The position numbers and the translations under genes were made by a program. From Verrucomicrobiota bacterium (lineage in GTDB: Bacteria; Verrucomicrobiota; Verrucomicrobiia; Opitutales; UBA953), in assembly GCA_015061905.1 (NCBI GenBank), contig SUVQ01000009.1, forward strand, positions 1 to 64,000: a stretch of 64,000 nt of DNA, written 5' to 3'. Shown here piece after piece: positions 17,699 through 25,885 of the stretch (within the stretch, counting starts at the first letter, position 1; each line of letters opens with the position of its first letter). The notes below the pieces were generated by a model. That model worked only from the letters and a program-made list of their open reading frames with translations. It had not been told where the DNA came from and searched no databases.

Positions 17699-17857
17699 TG
17701 GAATTTTCAAAAAAAGGAATTTTTCGCTGTTTTTTTGCCGCGTCCCGCAAAGGTAAACGCTTTCGCAAGCCTACTCCGGCAAATGCGTTCCCGCAAGGGA
17801 AAATGATTTTCGGATGTCGGGAAATTTCCGGACGAAAGGGCGAAAAAGGGGCGCGTT

Positions 17858-18667
17858 TTAGCCGAGTTCGGCAATTTTCAGGCGGGAACGTATTTCGTCC
17901 TCCGTCAGTTCATAAAGCGCATCGAGCAATTTTGCGGCAAATGTGCCGGGTGCGCCCGAATTTTCAAAAGCTATTTCCCCGGCGATACCCAGGATTCCCG
18001 CAGAGGCGGCGGCTCCTGCGAAAGGCGATTCCGCGACGGCTACGCAGGCCGCTGTCAGAGCTCCCATGGCGCACCCGATACCCGTTACGCGCGTCATCAT
18101 TGCGTGGCCGTTGGAAAATGCCGTCAGCAGACGTCCGTCCGTAACGTAATCGGTTTCTCCGGTAACCAACACAATCGCTCCGGTTTTCAATGAGAGTTCT
18201 CCTGCGGCGTTGACTGCGGCATCGCTTTCGCAGGTGCTTTCCGGTCCGCGCGGCTTGGCGTCGTAGCCGGCGAGGGCGAGAATTTCGGCGGCGTTCCCGC
18301 GAATCACGGAAGGCTGCAACGCCAGTAATTCTTGGGCGAAACGGGAACGCAAGCCGAGTAACCCGACCGCGACGGGATCGAGCACCCAGGGAATTTTTTG
18401 CGTGTTTGCGGCATTGACGGCGGTGCGCATGACTGCTGCCTGTTCGTGCGAAAGCGTGCCGAGATTGACGAGGAGCGCGCTTGCGCAACTGTGAATGAGC
18501 TCTTCGCATTCCGAGGCGTCGTTAAGCATCACGGGTGCTGCGCCGACAGCGAGCAGGAGATTTGCCGTAATCTGCCGGACGACGGAATTGGTCAAAGCAA
18601 GCACGAGCGGCGATTTTTCGCGCAGGCGCGTGAGCGTTTCGGAAACGATGTTTTCTGTGTTTTTCAT
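17858..18667 (-). CDS. thiM: Hydroxyethylthiazole kinase
   Basis: The 269-residue ThiM phosphorylates 4-methyl-5-hydroxyethylthiazole for thiamine salvage. Family features are visible: ALTNSVVRQITANLLLAVGAAPVM near the N-terminus, WVLDPVAVG in the middle, IRGNAAEI, VVLVTGETDYVTDG-like segments, and the catalytic loop TGIGCAMGALTAA. It stands alone; no thiD, thiE or transporter is adjacent. I see no TPP riboswitch in the roughly 75 bases upstream, which hold the terminator of the next operon. Confidence 0.93.
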   Translation of the reverse strand: MKNTENIVSETLTRLREKSPLVLALTNSVVRQITANLLLAVGAAPVMLNDASECEELIHSCASALLVNLGTLSHEQAAVMRTAVNAANTQKIPWVLDPVAVGLLGLRSRFAQELLALQPSVIRGNAAEILALAGYDAKPRGPESTCESDAAVNAAGELSLKTGAIVLVTGETDYVTDGRLLTAFSNGHAMMTRVTGIGCAMGALTAACVAVAESPFAGAAASAGILGIAGEIAFENSGAPGTFAAKLLDALYELTEDEIRSRLKIAELG

Positions 18668-18697
18668 AAATGTTTTTTTTTATAAATTTTCGGGAAT

Positions 18698-18732
18698 AAA
18701 AAAGCCGCCCTGTTTTTGCAGGACGGCTTTTT
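18698..18732 (-). terminator. Rho-independent terminator
   Basis: AAAAAGCCGCCCTG pairs with CAGGACGGCTTTTT, leaving a T-run on the minus strand. It ends the lipoprotein gene at 18743-19183 and lies just upstream of thiM. Confidence 0.88.
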
Positions 18733-18742
18733 GCGGGAAAAA

Positions 18743-19183
18743 TTACTTTTCGCTCGGAAGGTTCGAAGAAATCTTCGAGATGATTTGGAGCGAGGCTGCC
18801 AAATCTCCCCACGCGCCGTAAGAGACGCTGACTTCCGTGTAAGGAATCGGAGCGCGATCCGTGCCGCGCGTCGAAACCTGACGGCTGACGATGTCGACCG
18901 TTACTTTGTAGTCGCCGACGGCGCGCCCGTAGAGCGTATAACCGCTTTTGAACTGCGTGTAGCCGGTAACGAAAATTCCGAGGTCGCGAAGGGATTTTTC
19001 TGCTGCTTTGTAAACGGCGTCGACATCGCTGTTGTAGTAGCGGACGTCCGTGAGCGTTCCCGTAACGCTGTTCCATGTGCCTTCCGGACGGCGGGAGCCG
19101 GGCTGGTCAACGGGTTGAGACGTGCAACCGGAAAGAACGATTGCGGCGACAAATGCAGAAACGGCGAGGAATACTTTTTTCAT
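18743..19183 (-). CDS. DUF3568-like lipoprotein
   Basis: The 146-residue protein starts at MKKVFLAVSAF, with a lipoprotein signal and lipobox VLSGC near residue 21. The mature domain (about 35-140) has alternating strands and one helix (VDAVYKAAEKSLRDLGIFV, then VDIVSRQVSTR) resembling the small DUF3568 lipoproteins, which I recall mainly by pattern. An open frame begins four codons earlier, but the lipoprotein signal argues for this start. Its promoter region separates it from the divergent neighbourhood upstream. The role is unknown. Confidence 0.7.
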   Translation of the reverse strand: MKKVFLAVSAFVAAIVLSGCTSQPVDQPGSRRPEGTWNSVTGTLTDVRYYNSDVDAVYKAAEKSLRDLGIFVTGYTQFKSGYTLYGRAVGDYKVTVDIVSRQVSTRGTDRAPIPYTEVSVSYGAWGDLAASLQIISKISSNLPSEK

Positions 19184-19287
19184 AAAAGAATACAAGAATG
19201 ATTTAAAATGTATCGGCGATTTTGTGTGTTTCCCGTGAACTTGGCAAACGGAAAGTTAGAAAACGGGAACGCAGGTTGTTTTTTGGA

Positions 19288-20082
19288 TTACGGCTGCGCC
19301 GGGACGACGGAGTAGAACCCGTTTTTTTCGGAAACGGAGAGCGGGAAATCGAAAAGCTCGGAAAGGCGGGCGGAGGTCAGAGCGCGTTCCCGAGTGTCGT
19401 CGGCGAGAACATTTCCGTTTTTTAGCAAAATAACACGGGAAAACTCCGGCGTTATTTCTGCGAGGTTATGAGTAACCAAAATAACGGTGGTGCCGGCGGT
19501 CATCAGTTCCCGAAGTTTTTGTAAATACCGAAACGCCGATTTCAAATCCAGCCCGCTTGTCGGCTCGTCCAAGACGAGGGCTTCCGGAGAATTGACCAGT
19601 GCGCGCGCGAGCAGAAAGCGGCGTTGTTCGCCGGTGGAAAACGTGCCGAATTCCCGCTGTGACAAAGTTTCGATTTCGAGCATGCGCATCACATTGCGCG
19701 CCAGCTGCCGCTGTCCGCGCGAAACGGAGAGATCTCTCCATACTCCGTAGGTGGAGAAAAAGCCGGAAAGAACGACATCGCGCCCGAGCGCGTCTTCCGG
19801 GAAGTGATGCTGAAGGTCGTTGGAAACGATCCCGAGGCGGGAACGCAATTCCCGCACGTTCCAAAGTTTTTCTCCGAAAATTGTCAGCTCCGAATCCTCG
19901 GCGGCAACGGGATAAATTTCCCGCGTGAGAAGCTTCAGGAAGGTGGATTTTCCTGCGCCGTTCGGTCCCAGAATCGCCGTGTTGCATCCGACGGGAACGG
20001 AGAGCGACAATTCGGAAAAAACGGTTTGCCTGCCGCGAACAACCGAGAGATTCCGAAGCGTTAAAATATTTTTCTCGCTCAT
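19288..20082 (-). CDS. Solitary ABC ATPase (ModF/YlmA-like)
   Basis: A 264-residue ATP-binding cassette: Walker A GPNGAGKST near 39-47, a degenerate signature FSTGEQRRFLLARAL, Walker B ALVLDEPTSGLD, and the H-loop VTHNLAEI. Sequence and lack of a permease place it with solitary, cytoplasmic or metal-related ATPases rather than a standard importer. Its start codon overlaps the lemA stop by one base (TAATG), so the two are translationally coupled. Function unknown. Confidence 0.82.
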   Translation of the reverse strand: MSEKNILTLRNLSVVRGRQTVFSELSLSVPVGCNTAILGPNGAGKSTFLKLLTREIYPVAAEDSELTIFGEKLWNVRELRSRLGIVSNDLQHHFPEDALGRDVVLSGFFSTYGVWRDLSVSRGQRQLARNVMRMLEIETLSQREFGTFSTGEQRRFLLARALVNSPEALVLDEPTSGLDLKSAFRYLQKLRELMTAGTTVILVTHNLAEITPEFSRVILLKNGNVLADDTRERALTSARLSELFDFPLSVSEKNGFYSVVPAQP

Positions 20083-20669
20083 TAAAATTGAACTTTTACG
20101 GCTTGGCGCGCTTCCTCGTTTTCAAGCCGGAGCAATTCCGCCGGCAAAAATCCGCAAACGTTGGCAACAACGGACGCCGGGAACATTTCGCGCCCGTTAT
20201 TGTAAGCCGTTACGGAATCATTGTAAGCTTGGCGGGCAAACGAAATTTTATTTTCCGTGGAGGAAAGCTCTTCCATGAGCTGAGCCATGTGGCGGTCAGA
20301 CTTTAAATCCGGGTAGGATTCGCATACCATCATCAGGCGCGAAAGGGCGGAGCCGAGTGCGCCTTCCGCCCGGGAAAGTTTGCTGATCGCCGCTGCGTTA
20401 GCGGGATCGCCGCTCGCGGTCTTCGCGGCGGATTGTGCAATATTGCGCGCTTCCGTTACGGCTTGAAGCGTTTCTTTTTCATGCGCCAAAAAACCTTTTG
20501 CGGTTTCCACGAGATTCGGAATCAAATCGTAACGCCGTTGCAACTGAACATCAATTTGAGCAAAGGCATTTTTGAATCGGTTGCGCAGGGAAACCAAACC
20601 GTTGTAAACGGAAATGCCCCAAAACAAAACCAAAAGAAGAACTGCAATGATAATCAATACGGGAATCAT
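20082..20669 (-). CDS. lemA: LemA family protein
   Basis: A 195-residue protein with one N-terminal transmembrane helix (IPVLIIIAVLLLVLFWGI) and the LemA signature NAFAQIDVQLQRRYDLIPNLVET. The rest is helical and ends with the AYNNGREMFPASVVANVCGF segment typical of the family. LemA proteins are membrane anchored with a helical bundle; their role is poorly known. Coupling to the ABC ATPase downstream is unusual, because lemA is more often next to a TPM-domain or M48 protease gene. Confidence 0.92.
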   Translation of the reverse strand: MIPVLIIIAVLLLVLFWGISVYNGLVSLRNRFKNAFAQIDVQLQRRYDLIPNLVETAKGFLAHEKETLQAVTEARNIAQSAAKTASGDPANAAAISKLSRAEGALGSALSRLMMVCESYPDLKSDRHMAQLMEELSSTENKISFARQAYNDSVTAYNNGREMFPASVVANVCGFLPAELLRLENEEARQAVKVQF

Positions 20670-20780
20670 ACGGAGCTAAGCGTAGGCGGGAACGGCGAGG
20701 GCGTAAACAGAATTTTAGCACTACGAAAATGGTGCGCGCTTTTGAAAAATTTCGGCGGGTAGGCGGGAACGTAAAAAAAA

Positions 20781-20806
20781 AAGACTCGCCCTTGCGGACG
20801 AGTCTT
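20781..20806 (-). terminator. Rho-independent terminator of the HU gene
   Basis: AAGACTCG and CGAGTCTT form a perfect 8-bp stem, followed on the minus strand by a T-run of ten. Confidence 0.9.
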
Positions 20807-20824
20807 CGTAAAGCGAAACAAAAC

Positions 20825-21112
20825 TTATTTCGCCTTGGCAGCGATAGCCTTGAGAGCAGAGCCGGCTTTGAACTTGACGTTCTTGGAAGCCTTGATGCTG
20901 ATCTTTTCGCCGGTCTTCGGGTTGATGCCCTTGCGAGCGGCACGCTTGGCAACGGAGAAGGTGCCGAATCCGATCAGTTGAACGGAGGAGGTCTTCTTAA
21001 TGCCTTCCTTGATGCCTTCGAGAACGGCTTCAACGGCGCGTTCGGCTTGGGCTTTGGAGGCGTCGGTGCCGAGTTTAGCTTTTACTGCTTCGATGAGTTC
21101 ACCTTTATTCAT
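20825..21112 (-). CDS. hup: HU-family DNA-binding protein
   Basis: A 95-residue histone-like protein starting [15 protein letters not shown]. It keeps the dimerisation helices, the central [22 protein letters not shown] with the beta-arm that inserts in the minor groove, and [16 protein letters not shown] at the end. It compacts and bends DNA. The ATG is preceded by no Shine-Dalgarno. The gene has its own terminator and a roughly 280-base AT-rich upstream region, as expected for a highly expressed monocistronic gene. It has no DUS-like word inside. Confidence 0.95.
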   Translation of the reverse strand: MNKGELIEAVKAKLGTDASKAQAERAVEAVLEGIKEGIKKTSSVQLIGFGTFSVAKRAARKGINPKTGEKISIKASKNVKFKAGSALKAIAAKAK

Positions 21113-21390
21113 AGGAGTTTTTGGGATATTTGTTGTAGTCTATAAAATGTTAACCGTGTGTTAACGCAGATAAATACAGGCTTAGAACGGCGTTCCGTCA
21201 ATATCTTTTCTAAAAAATATTTTTTAGAAAAAAACAAAAAGCATTAAGAAAAGTCTTGTCGTTCCCGATAAGAAATGATTGCCGACCTGTTTCGGGCATA
21301 ATTTTATGCGGAAGGAATAAAAACTGCGGGAACGCGAATTGTATACAAAAATAATATACGTGCGGTTCCCGGAGCGTTTTTATTCGGAGC

Positions 21391-21855
21391 TTAGTCCGCT
21401 TGCGGTCTCATTTCTGCCGCACCTGGGAGAATGTTCGACGTCGGCAGCAGGTAGGCAGCTTCTTTATTTTTTACCCAAATTTTTTGTTCGCGAAACAGTT
21501 TCGCGGGAACGCGTTCGCAGGCTTCTCCCACGGTCTTCGCGGGATCGCGGCGTCCTTTTTTCGAGCGATTGTATTCGTAGGTCGCGGCGAAAATGCGTTC
21601 TTCAACGGAAAATTCGCTTTGGTCTTCCGGAATTTGAACAACCCAGCCGACGAGTTCTTTTCCGTCCAAAACACCTTCGGGATCGCTGGCGACAAAGACG
21701 TATTTTTTCTTTGTCGGCGGCTCTCTTTCTTCCGCTTCCATTTTTTCGATTTTCATTTGTTCCTGAATATCGGAAAGAATTTGAGCGGTCAGGCGCGCGT
21801 CGATGGAGTTGCGTTCCAATACGAATTGTAAAAGGTCTAAGTCTACTTTTGCCAT
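21391..21855 (-). CDS. Hypothetical cytoplasmic protein
   Basis: The 154-residue product starts at MAKVDLDLLQFVLERNSID; the longer frame adds 13 hydrophobic residues without support. An N-terminal helical, charged half (to about residue 50) is followed by a basic/acidic linker, then a segment with WVVQIPEDQSEFSVEERIF. No signal peptide, membrane segment or recognised domain. It is a single-gene unit between HU and tRNA-Asn. The gene looks real from its length and composition, but function is unknown. Confidence 0.6.
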   Translation of the reverse strand: MAKVDLDLLQFVLERNSIDARLTAQILSDIQEQMKIEKMEAEEREPPTKKKYVFVASDPEGVLDGKELVGWVVQIPEDQSEFSVEERIFAATYEYNRSKKGRRDPAKTVGEACERVPAKLFREQKIWVKNKEAAYLLPTSNILPGAAEMRPQAD

Positions 21856-21914
21856 AAGTGTAAAAAGGAGAATTTTTTTAATCGAAAAAAGCAAATTGAA
21901 ATTTGTGAAAAGAA

Positions 21915-21946
21915 AAATCCCGCATCAACTTGCGTTGCGCGGGATT
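21915..21946 (-). terminator. Terminator downstream of tRNA-Asn
   Basis: AAATCCCGC pairs with GCGGGATTT, with an inner CAAC/GTTG extension and a T-run on the minus strand. It is only 8 bases from the tRNA 3' end. Confidence 0.85.
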
Positions 21947-21953
21947 TATAAAG

Positions 21954-22028
21954 TGGCTGCCCAGGTTGGGGTCGAACCAACGACCAATTGATTAACAGTC
22001 AACTGCTCTGCCACTGAGCTACTGGGCA
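21954..22028 (-). tRNA. tRNA-Asn (anticodon GTT)
   Basis: A full cloverleaf is readable on the minus strand: acceptor TGCCCAG with CTGGGCA, D-arm GCTCAGTGGCAGAGC, anticodon loop CTGTTAA, and T-arm GTTGGTTCGACCCCAAC. The 3' CCA is encoded. Confidence 0.97.
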
Positions 22029-22044
22029 ATCAAAAGTAAAAACG

Positions 22045-22073
22045 ATTAAGACGTTTCTTTTGGTTGTTGTCAA
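22045..22073 (-). promoter_or_regulatory. Sigma-70-type promoter for tRNA-Asn
   Basis: On the minus strand TTGACA is followed, after 17 bases, by CTTAAT. The -10 ends 17 bases before the tRNA. The -35 is perfect and the -10 matches 4 of 6. Confidence 0.65.
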
Positions 22074-22100
22074 ATAGTTTTTTGTCGCCGGGATAAAAAT

Positions 22101-22135
22101 AAAGACGCCGAAGCGAACGAAGGCTCGGCGTCTTT
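22101..22135 (-). terminator. Terminator of the nan operon
   Basis: AAAGACGCCGA pairs with TCGGCGTCTTT, followed on the minus strand by a T-rich tract. It lies about 25 bases after the nanA stop. Confidence 0.87.
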
Positions 22136-22160
22136 ATCTTTTTACGAAACGAACTTGCGT

Positions 22161-23054
22161 TTAGTCGGCAAGAATCTTAGTGAGCCGTGCGACGCAATCC
22201 GCCTTCGCTTCTGCGGAGAGGTTGCCGAGCGGCGGGCGAACGCCGCCCATGTCGAGCCCGTGGTAAGCCATCATAGCTTTGCCGCCGGAAACGCCGCCGT
22301 ATTGCACGAGAATGTCGACGATTTCGCAAACTTTCGCCATGCCTTTCGCGATTTCCGCTTGGTCGCCTTTTTTATAGGCGTCCCAAATTTTGTAGTAAAG
22401 CGGTGCGGAGTAATTGTAAGTCGAACCGATGGCGGATTCGGCACCGCAGGCGAGTGCTCCTGCGAACCATTCGTCGATGCCCCACGTGATATCGTATTTT
22501 CCGCCGCAGGCGCGTTGGCAACGCTGGAACATGTAAAGGTCCGGATAGTTAAACTTGATGCCGGCGAGTTGCGGGATTTTTCCGTCCGCTTTAATCAGGA
22601 ACTGTTCCATGTCGAAATTAACGCCGGACATGCTCGTGTGGTAGTAGTAGAAGGGCAGGTTCGGGGCGGCGACGAGAACGGAGTTGATGTAGTCGATCAA
22701 GCCGTCGATGGAGCCCGGTTTAAAGAAATTCGGCGGAACGATGGAGGTGGCGTCCAAGCCGAGTTCTTGGGCGTAAGCGGCAAGTTCCCGCGCGTCCGCA
22801 ATGGAAAGTGCGCCGACGTGAACGATGATGAAAAGTTTTCCTTTGCCGTAGTCTGCCCAGGCTTTCATGACGGATTTGCGTTCGTCAACGGAGCAACAAA
22901 TGCCTTCGCCGGTCGTGCCGCAAATGTAAGCGCCCACAACGCCTTGTTTGACGAGCAAATCAATTTGCTTCGGGATTTCAGAGAGGTTGACGCTCCCGTC
23001 GGCATTGAACGGCGTATGCGGTGCGGCAACAAGTCCTTGGAGTTTCTTAGCCAT
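22161..23054 (-). CDS. nanA: N-acetylneuraminate lyase
   Basis: A 297-residue class I aldolase of the DapA/NanA superfamily. It has the carboxylate-binding GTTGEG at 47-51, Tyr138 in YYYHTSMSGV and the Schiff-base Lys167 in AGIKFNYPD. The YYYH-SGV and GIK pattern favours sialic-acid lyase (Neu5Ac to ManNAc plus pyruvate) over dihydrodipicolinate synthase. The YhcH/NanQ gene just upstream supports that choice. The whole gene, about 0.9 kb, has no DUS-like word. It suggests use of host sialic acids. Confidence 0.9.
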   Translation of the reverse strand: MAKKLQGLVAAPHTPFNADGSVNLSEIPKQIDLLVKQGVVGAYICGTTGEGICCSVDERKSVMKAWADYGKGKLFIIVHVGALSIADARELAAYAQELGLDATSIVPPNFFKPGSIDGLIDYINSVLVAAPNLPFYYYHTSMSGVNFDMEQFLIKADGKIPQLAGIKFNYPDLYMFQRCQRACGGKYDITWGIDEWFAGALACGAESAIGSTYNYSAPLYYKIWDAYKKGDQAEIAKGMAKVCEIVDILVQYGGVSGGKAMMAYHGLDMGGVRPPLGNLSAEAKADCVARLTKILAD

Positions 23055-23129
23055 AATCTTGAATATTGGTTTGGGTGAATTTATAAAAAAATAACAAAGT
23101 GCGCCCGGTATTTGTTTCGGCGGGAACGC

Positions 23130-23573
23130 TCAGTCGCAACGTGCTTTCATAATCAGCTTGCGGAAGGGGCGGTCGGAAATGGCGGGAGCGTGAATGTCTT
23201 CCGGCCAATAGACGATAAATTCTCCGGGTTGAACTGTCGTGTAAACCTTCGCGGCTCCTTCGTAGAGCTGGCAGTCTCCGGCTTCGTCGTAGGGCGTTTC
23301 CGGAATGTCGCCGCGCGGAGTCCACCCGAGGGTTTCCGGTGCGTCAATCGGGACGTGAACGTCGAGGTATTTTTGGTGGCTTTCGAGCTTTGCCGTTTCC
23401 TTGGTTTTTCCCGGATGATCAACGACATTGATAAATGCGTTGTCTCCGTCGATGACGATTTTCCCGGCGGGAACGCTCTTTAAATCGTGCGTTTTGACGT
23501 AGTCAAAAAGTTTTTTGAAATAAGGGTTCAGCGCTTCGTAGCGCGCGGAGTCTTTAAGAGGGGCAAGTATCAT
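23130..23573 (-). CDS. nanQ: YhcH/YjgK/YiaL family protein (sialic acid anomerase NanQ-like)
   Basis: A 147-residue cupin-like protein with the YhcH signature: SHQKYLDVHVPIDAPETLGWTPRGD, a metal-site-like DVH, then PGEFIVYWPEDIHAPAI with the C-terminal KLIMKARCD. Relatives open or equilibrate Neu5Ac anomers ahead of NanA. It is followed by nanA with a gap of about 75 bases on the same strand, forming a minimal two-gene nan operon. No nanK, nanE or transporter is present here. Confidence 0.88.
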   Translation of the reverse strand: MILAPLKDSARYEALNPYFKKLFDYVKTHDLKSVPAGKIVIDGDNAFINVVDHPGKTKETAKLESHQKYLDVHVPIDAPETLGWTPRGDIPETPYDEAGDCQLYEGAAKVYTTVQPGEFIVYWPEDIHAPAISDRPFRKLIMKARCD

Positions 23574-23636
23574 AGCTCGTTAATTCTCCGTCTGTTTTGC
23601 GGAGAATGCAAATTGAAATTTGCCGAGTAAGTGTAA

Positions 23637-24200
23637 ATGCGTATGATGAAACCCGATATGACTTTGTTTCAGGCTTATTTGATTGCGGGCGGTTCGCTTA
23701 CGGTATTGGGCGCGCTACTCCTGTTTTTCGGCGAAAAAATTTCCCCGGCGCTTCTCGCGCTTCCGCGTTCCCGCGCGGCGGCTTTGGTGCTTTGGGGCGC
23801 GGCGTTTGCGTGGTTCATTTATCACTTGATGACAATTCCGAATGTGGATCTTGCCGGATTTCCCCGCTCGTGGCTGATTGCGTTGTTCGGCGGCGCGGGG
23901 CTTCTTGCGTTCAAATATTTGCCGGATTTGCTTTCGCTTCGAGGGCTCGCCGTGTTGATTCTTTTTGCCTGCAATGAATTTCTCGGTGCCGGTTTCGGGC
24001 AACTTCCGTATTCGCGTATCCTCGCGGGAACGTCTTATCTGCTCATCATCGGCGCGCTCTGGTCGGGAGCGTCTCCGTATGTGTTGCGAAATGCTATCGA
24101 GTGGACAACCCGTTCGCGCCGTAATTCGCGACTTGTCGGCGCGGGGCTCGTGCTTTTCGGTGTCGCAAATCTTTTTGCCGGTCTTTTTTGGCTTCCGTAA
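23637..24200 (+). CDS. Integral membrane protein of unknown function
   Basis: A 187-residue, very hydrophobic protein with about six predicted membrane segments (for example AYLIAGGSLTVLGALLLFF, WLIALFGGAGLLAF, RNSRLVGAGLVLFGVANLFAG at the end). There is no charged signature, domain or family I can name. The preceding intergenic region has a GCAAATTGAAATTTGC copy at 23609. It lies 32 bases before gmk on the same strand and is probably co-transcribed. Confidence 0.75.
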   Translation: MRMMKPDMTLFQAYLIAGGSLTVLGALLLFFGEKISPALLALPRSRAAALVLWGAAFAWFIYHLMTIPNVDLAGFPRSWLIALFGGAGLLAFKYLPDLLSLRGLAVLILFACNEFLGAGFGQLPYSRILAGTSYLLIIGALWSGASPYVLRNAIEWTTRSRRNSRLVGAGLVLFGVANLFAGLFWLP

Positions 24201-24232
24201 AACCCGAATTTTAAATTCCTAATTTTTCATTT

Positions 24233-24844
24233 ATGTCCTCCGAAAATTTTAAGCCTTCTCCTGTTCTACTACTCGTCTCCGGTCCCGCCGGAAGCGGAAA
24301 AACCACGCTCTGCGATCGCATGACGGAGGCGTTCCCGCAAAACATCCGCCGCGTCGTTACCTGCACAACGCGTTCTCCGCGGGGAACGGAAAAAAACGGC
24401 GTTGATTACTTTTTCCTTTCCCGGGATGAATTTGAACAGGGCGTTTCCGCCGGAGATTTTCTCGAATACGCTCAGGTGCACTCTAATCGCTACGGCACCC
24501 GGCACGCTCAAGTGCGCGAAATTCTCGATGCCGGGCGCGATGTTTTGCTGAACCTCGATGTGCAGGGGGCGGAAACCGTTCGCCGCGTCGCGCAAACAGA
24601 CGACCGCTTGGCGCGTGCACTCGTTTCCGTGTTTATAATGCCGCCGAGCGTAGAAGAATTGCGTTCCCGCTTGACCGGACGTGGGACGGATGCTCCGGAC
24701 GAAGTGGAGCGTCGCATGCGTGTTGCTCTCGACGAAATGGCGCGCTGGCGCGAATACGACTACTGCCTTGTTTCCGGCTCGCGGGAAGCGGATTTCGAGC
24801 GCATAAAAGCAATCTATTTTGCCGCTAAAATGCGAACACGATAG
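24233..24844 (+). CDS. gmk: Guanylate kinase
   Basis: A 203-residue kinase converting GMP to GDP. P-loop GPAGSGKTT at about 16-24; GMP-binding segment TCTTRSPRGTEKNGVDYFF; then EYAQVHSNRYGT, LLNLDVQGAETV and the lid residues SRLTGRGTD with a C-terminal MARWREYDYCLV. The length is typical and the order of motifs complete. It follows the membrane protein gene by 32 bases. Confidence 0.95.
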   Translation: MSSENFKPSPVLLLVSGPAGSGKTTLCDRMTEAFPQNIRRVVTCTTRSPRGTEKNGVDYFFLSRDEFEQGVSAGDFLEYAQVHSNRYGTRHAQVREILDAGRDVLLNLDVQGAETVRRVAQTDDRLARALVSVFIMPPSVEELRSRLTGRGTDAPDEVERRMRVALDEMARWREYDYCLVSGSREADFERIKAIYFAAKMRTR

Positions 24845-24887
24845 TGGCACATCCGGAGAAGATTTTTTTGCAAATTAATTTTCGGGA

Positions 24888-24916
24888 TTGACGAAAATAA
24901 TAATTCCGCGTTTAAT
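24888..24916 (+). promoter_or_regulatory. Sigma-70-type promoter for tRNA-Ser
   Basis: TTGACG, a 17-base spacer, then TTTAAT (5 of 6 to the -10 consensus) ends 23 bases before the tRNA. Confidence 0.75.
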
Positions 24917-24939
24917 CCCGCCTCAATTTTCGGCTTAAC

Positions 24940-25027
<88 letters not shown>

Positions 25028-25031
25028 CTTT

Positions 25032-25078
25032 AAAAAGCCCGCAAACCTGCGTAAATACAGGGTTCGCGGGCTTTTTTT
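25032..25078. terminator. Bidirectional terminator between tRNA-Ser and rsmE
   Basis: AAAAAGCCCGC pairs with GCGGGCTTTTT with an inner AACC/GGTT extension. T-runs occur on both strands, so it can serve the tRNA and the convergent rsmE. Confidence 0.9.
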
Positions 25079-25833
25079 TAGTAAAAATTGGCGCGCATTT
25101 GGTCTGCAACGGAGAGGCAATAATGCGCCGCTGTCGGAACACGAAGGACAAACGGACCGAGACGCGCGGGGAGAAAACCCGCGTTCCGCGCCGCAGAATA
25201 TTCCTCCGGCGTCAAGTCTCCTTCCGGACCGACGAGCCAGAGAATTTTCTCCGGCGGATTTTTCCGCGCTTCGTTTTCTATTTCGCGGCAAGAGCGCGTT
25301 CCCGCTTCAAGGCTTGCCGTAAGTTTTAGCGTTCCCGCAGGTTCGTTTTCGATTTTTTTGAAAAAATCTTTGGCGGAAAGCACCGGAAAAATCTCGGGAA
25401 CAAAGGGATTCCCGCTTTGCTTGCAGGCTTCGACGGCGATGGCGTTCCAACGCTCCAGTTTGTGCGCGGCGCGCGCGGGATCGAGCTTCATTTCCGAGCG
25501 GGAGCCGAGAATCGGATAAAATTCGGAAAGCCCGATTTCGACGGCGGCGCGGATAATATCGTCCGTCAGCGAGCCTTTCGGCAACATTTGGGCGAGGGCG
25601 AGTCGGCATTTCGGCGGGGAAAAACATTCGTGCGAATCGACGGAAATTTCCAATGCCTTAGCATCGGAATTAAGCATTTTCCCCGTCCATACGTTCCCGA
25701 GTCCGTCGAAGGCGGAAATTTTTTCGGAAGTTTTTGCGCGCAAAACCTTTACGATGTGAAAACTTTCTTCGCGCGAAAGCGTGATCGTGTGCGAATCGGC
25801 GGGAACGTCAAAAGGATGGTAGGCGCGGAGCAT
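25078..25833 (-). CDS. rsmE: 16S rRNA (uracil-1498-N3)-methyltransferase
   Basis: A 251-residue SPOUT methyltransferase. The N-terminal PUA-like domain starts with HIVKVLRAKTSEKISAFDG. The C-terminal knot contains LWLVGPEGDLTPEE and RLGPFVLRVPTAAHYCLSVAD. The middle has the family segments ALAQMLPKGSLTDDIIRAAVEIG and WNAIAVEACKQSGN. It methylates U1498 of 16S rRNA. It is the last gene of a minus-strand run after rnhC. Confidence 0.95.
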   Translation of the reverse strand: MLRAYHPFDVPADSHTITLSREESFHIVKVLRAKTSEKISAFDGLGNVWTGKMLNSDAKALEISVDSHECFSPPKCRLALAQMLPKGSLTDDIIRAAVEIGLSEFYPILGSRSEMKLDPARAAHKLERWNAIAVEACKQSGNPFVPEIFPVLSAKDFFKKIENEPAGTLKLTASLEAGTRSCREIENEARKNPPEKILWLVGPEGDLTPEEYSAARNAGFLPARLGPFVLRVPTAAHYCLSVADQMRANFY

Positions 25834-25885
25834 TGGGAAGTGAAAGAGTGGAATAGTGGAGGAGTGGAAAAGTGGGGAGTGGAAA

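Noticed and set aside
18668..18697. TPP riboswitch upstream of thiM, or SAM riboswitch near metX
   Set aside because: The gaps are too short or filled by terminators and hairpin elements, and I see none of the conserved core motifs.
25835..25885. AGTGGAATAGTGGAGG run between rsmE and rnhC
   Set aside because: Simple low-complexity sequence without a clear inverted partner; not assigned to the hairpin families.
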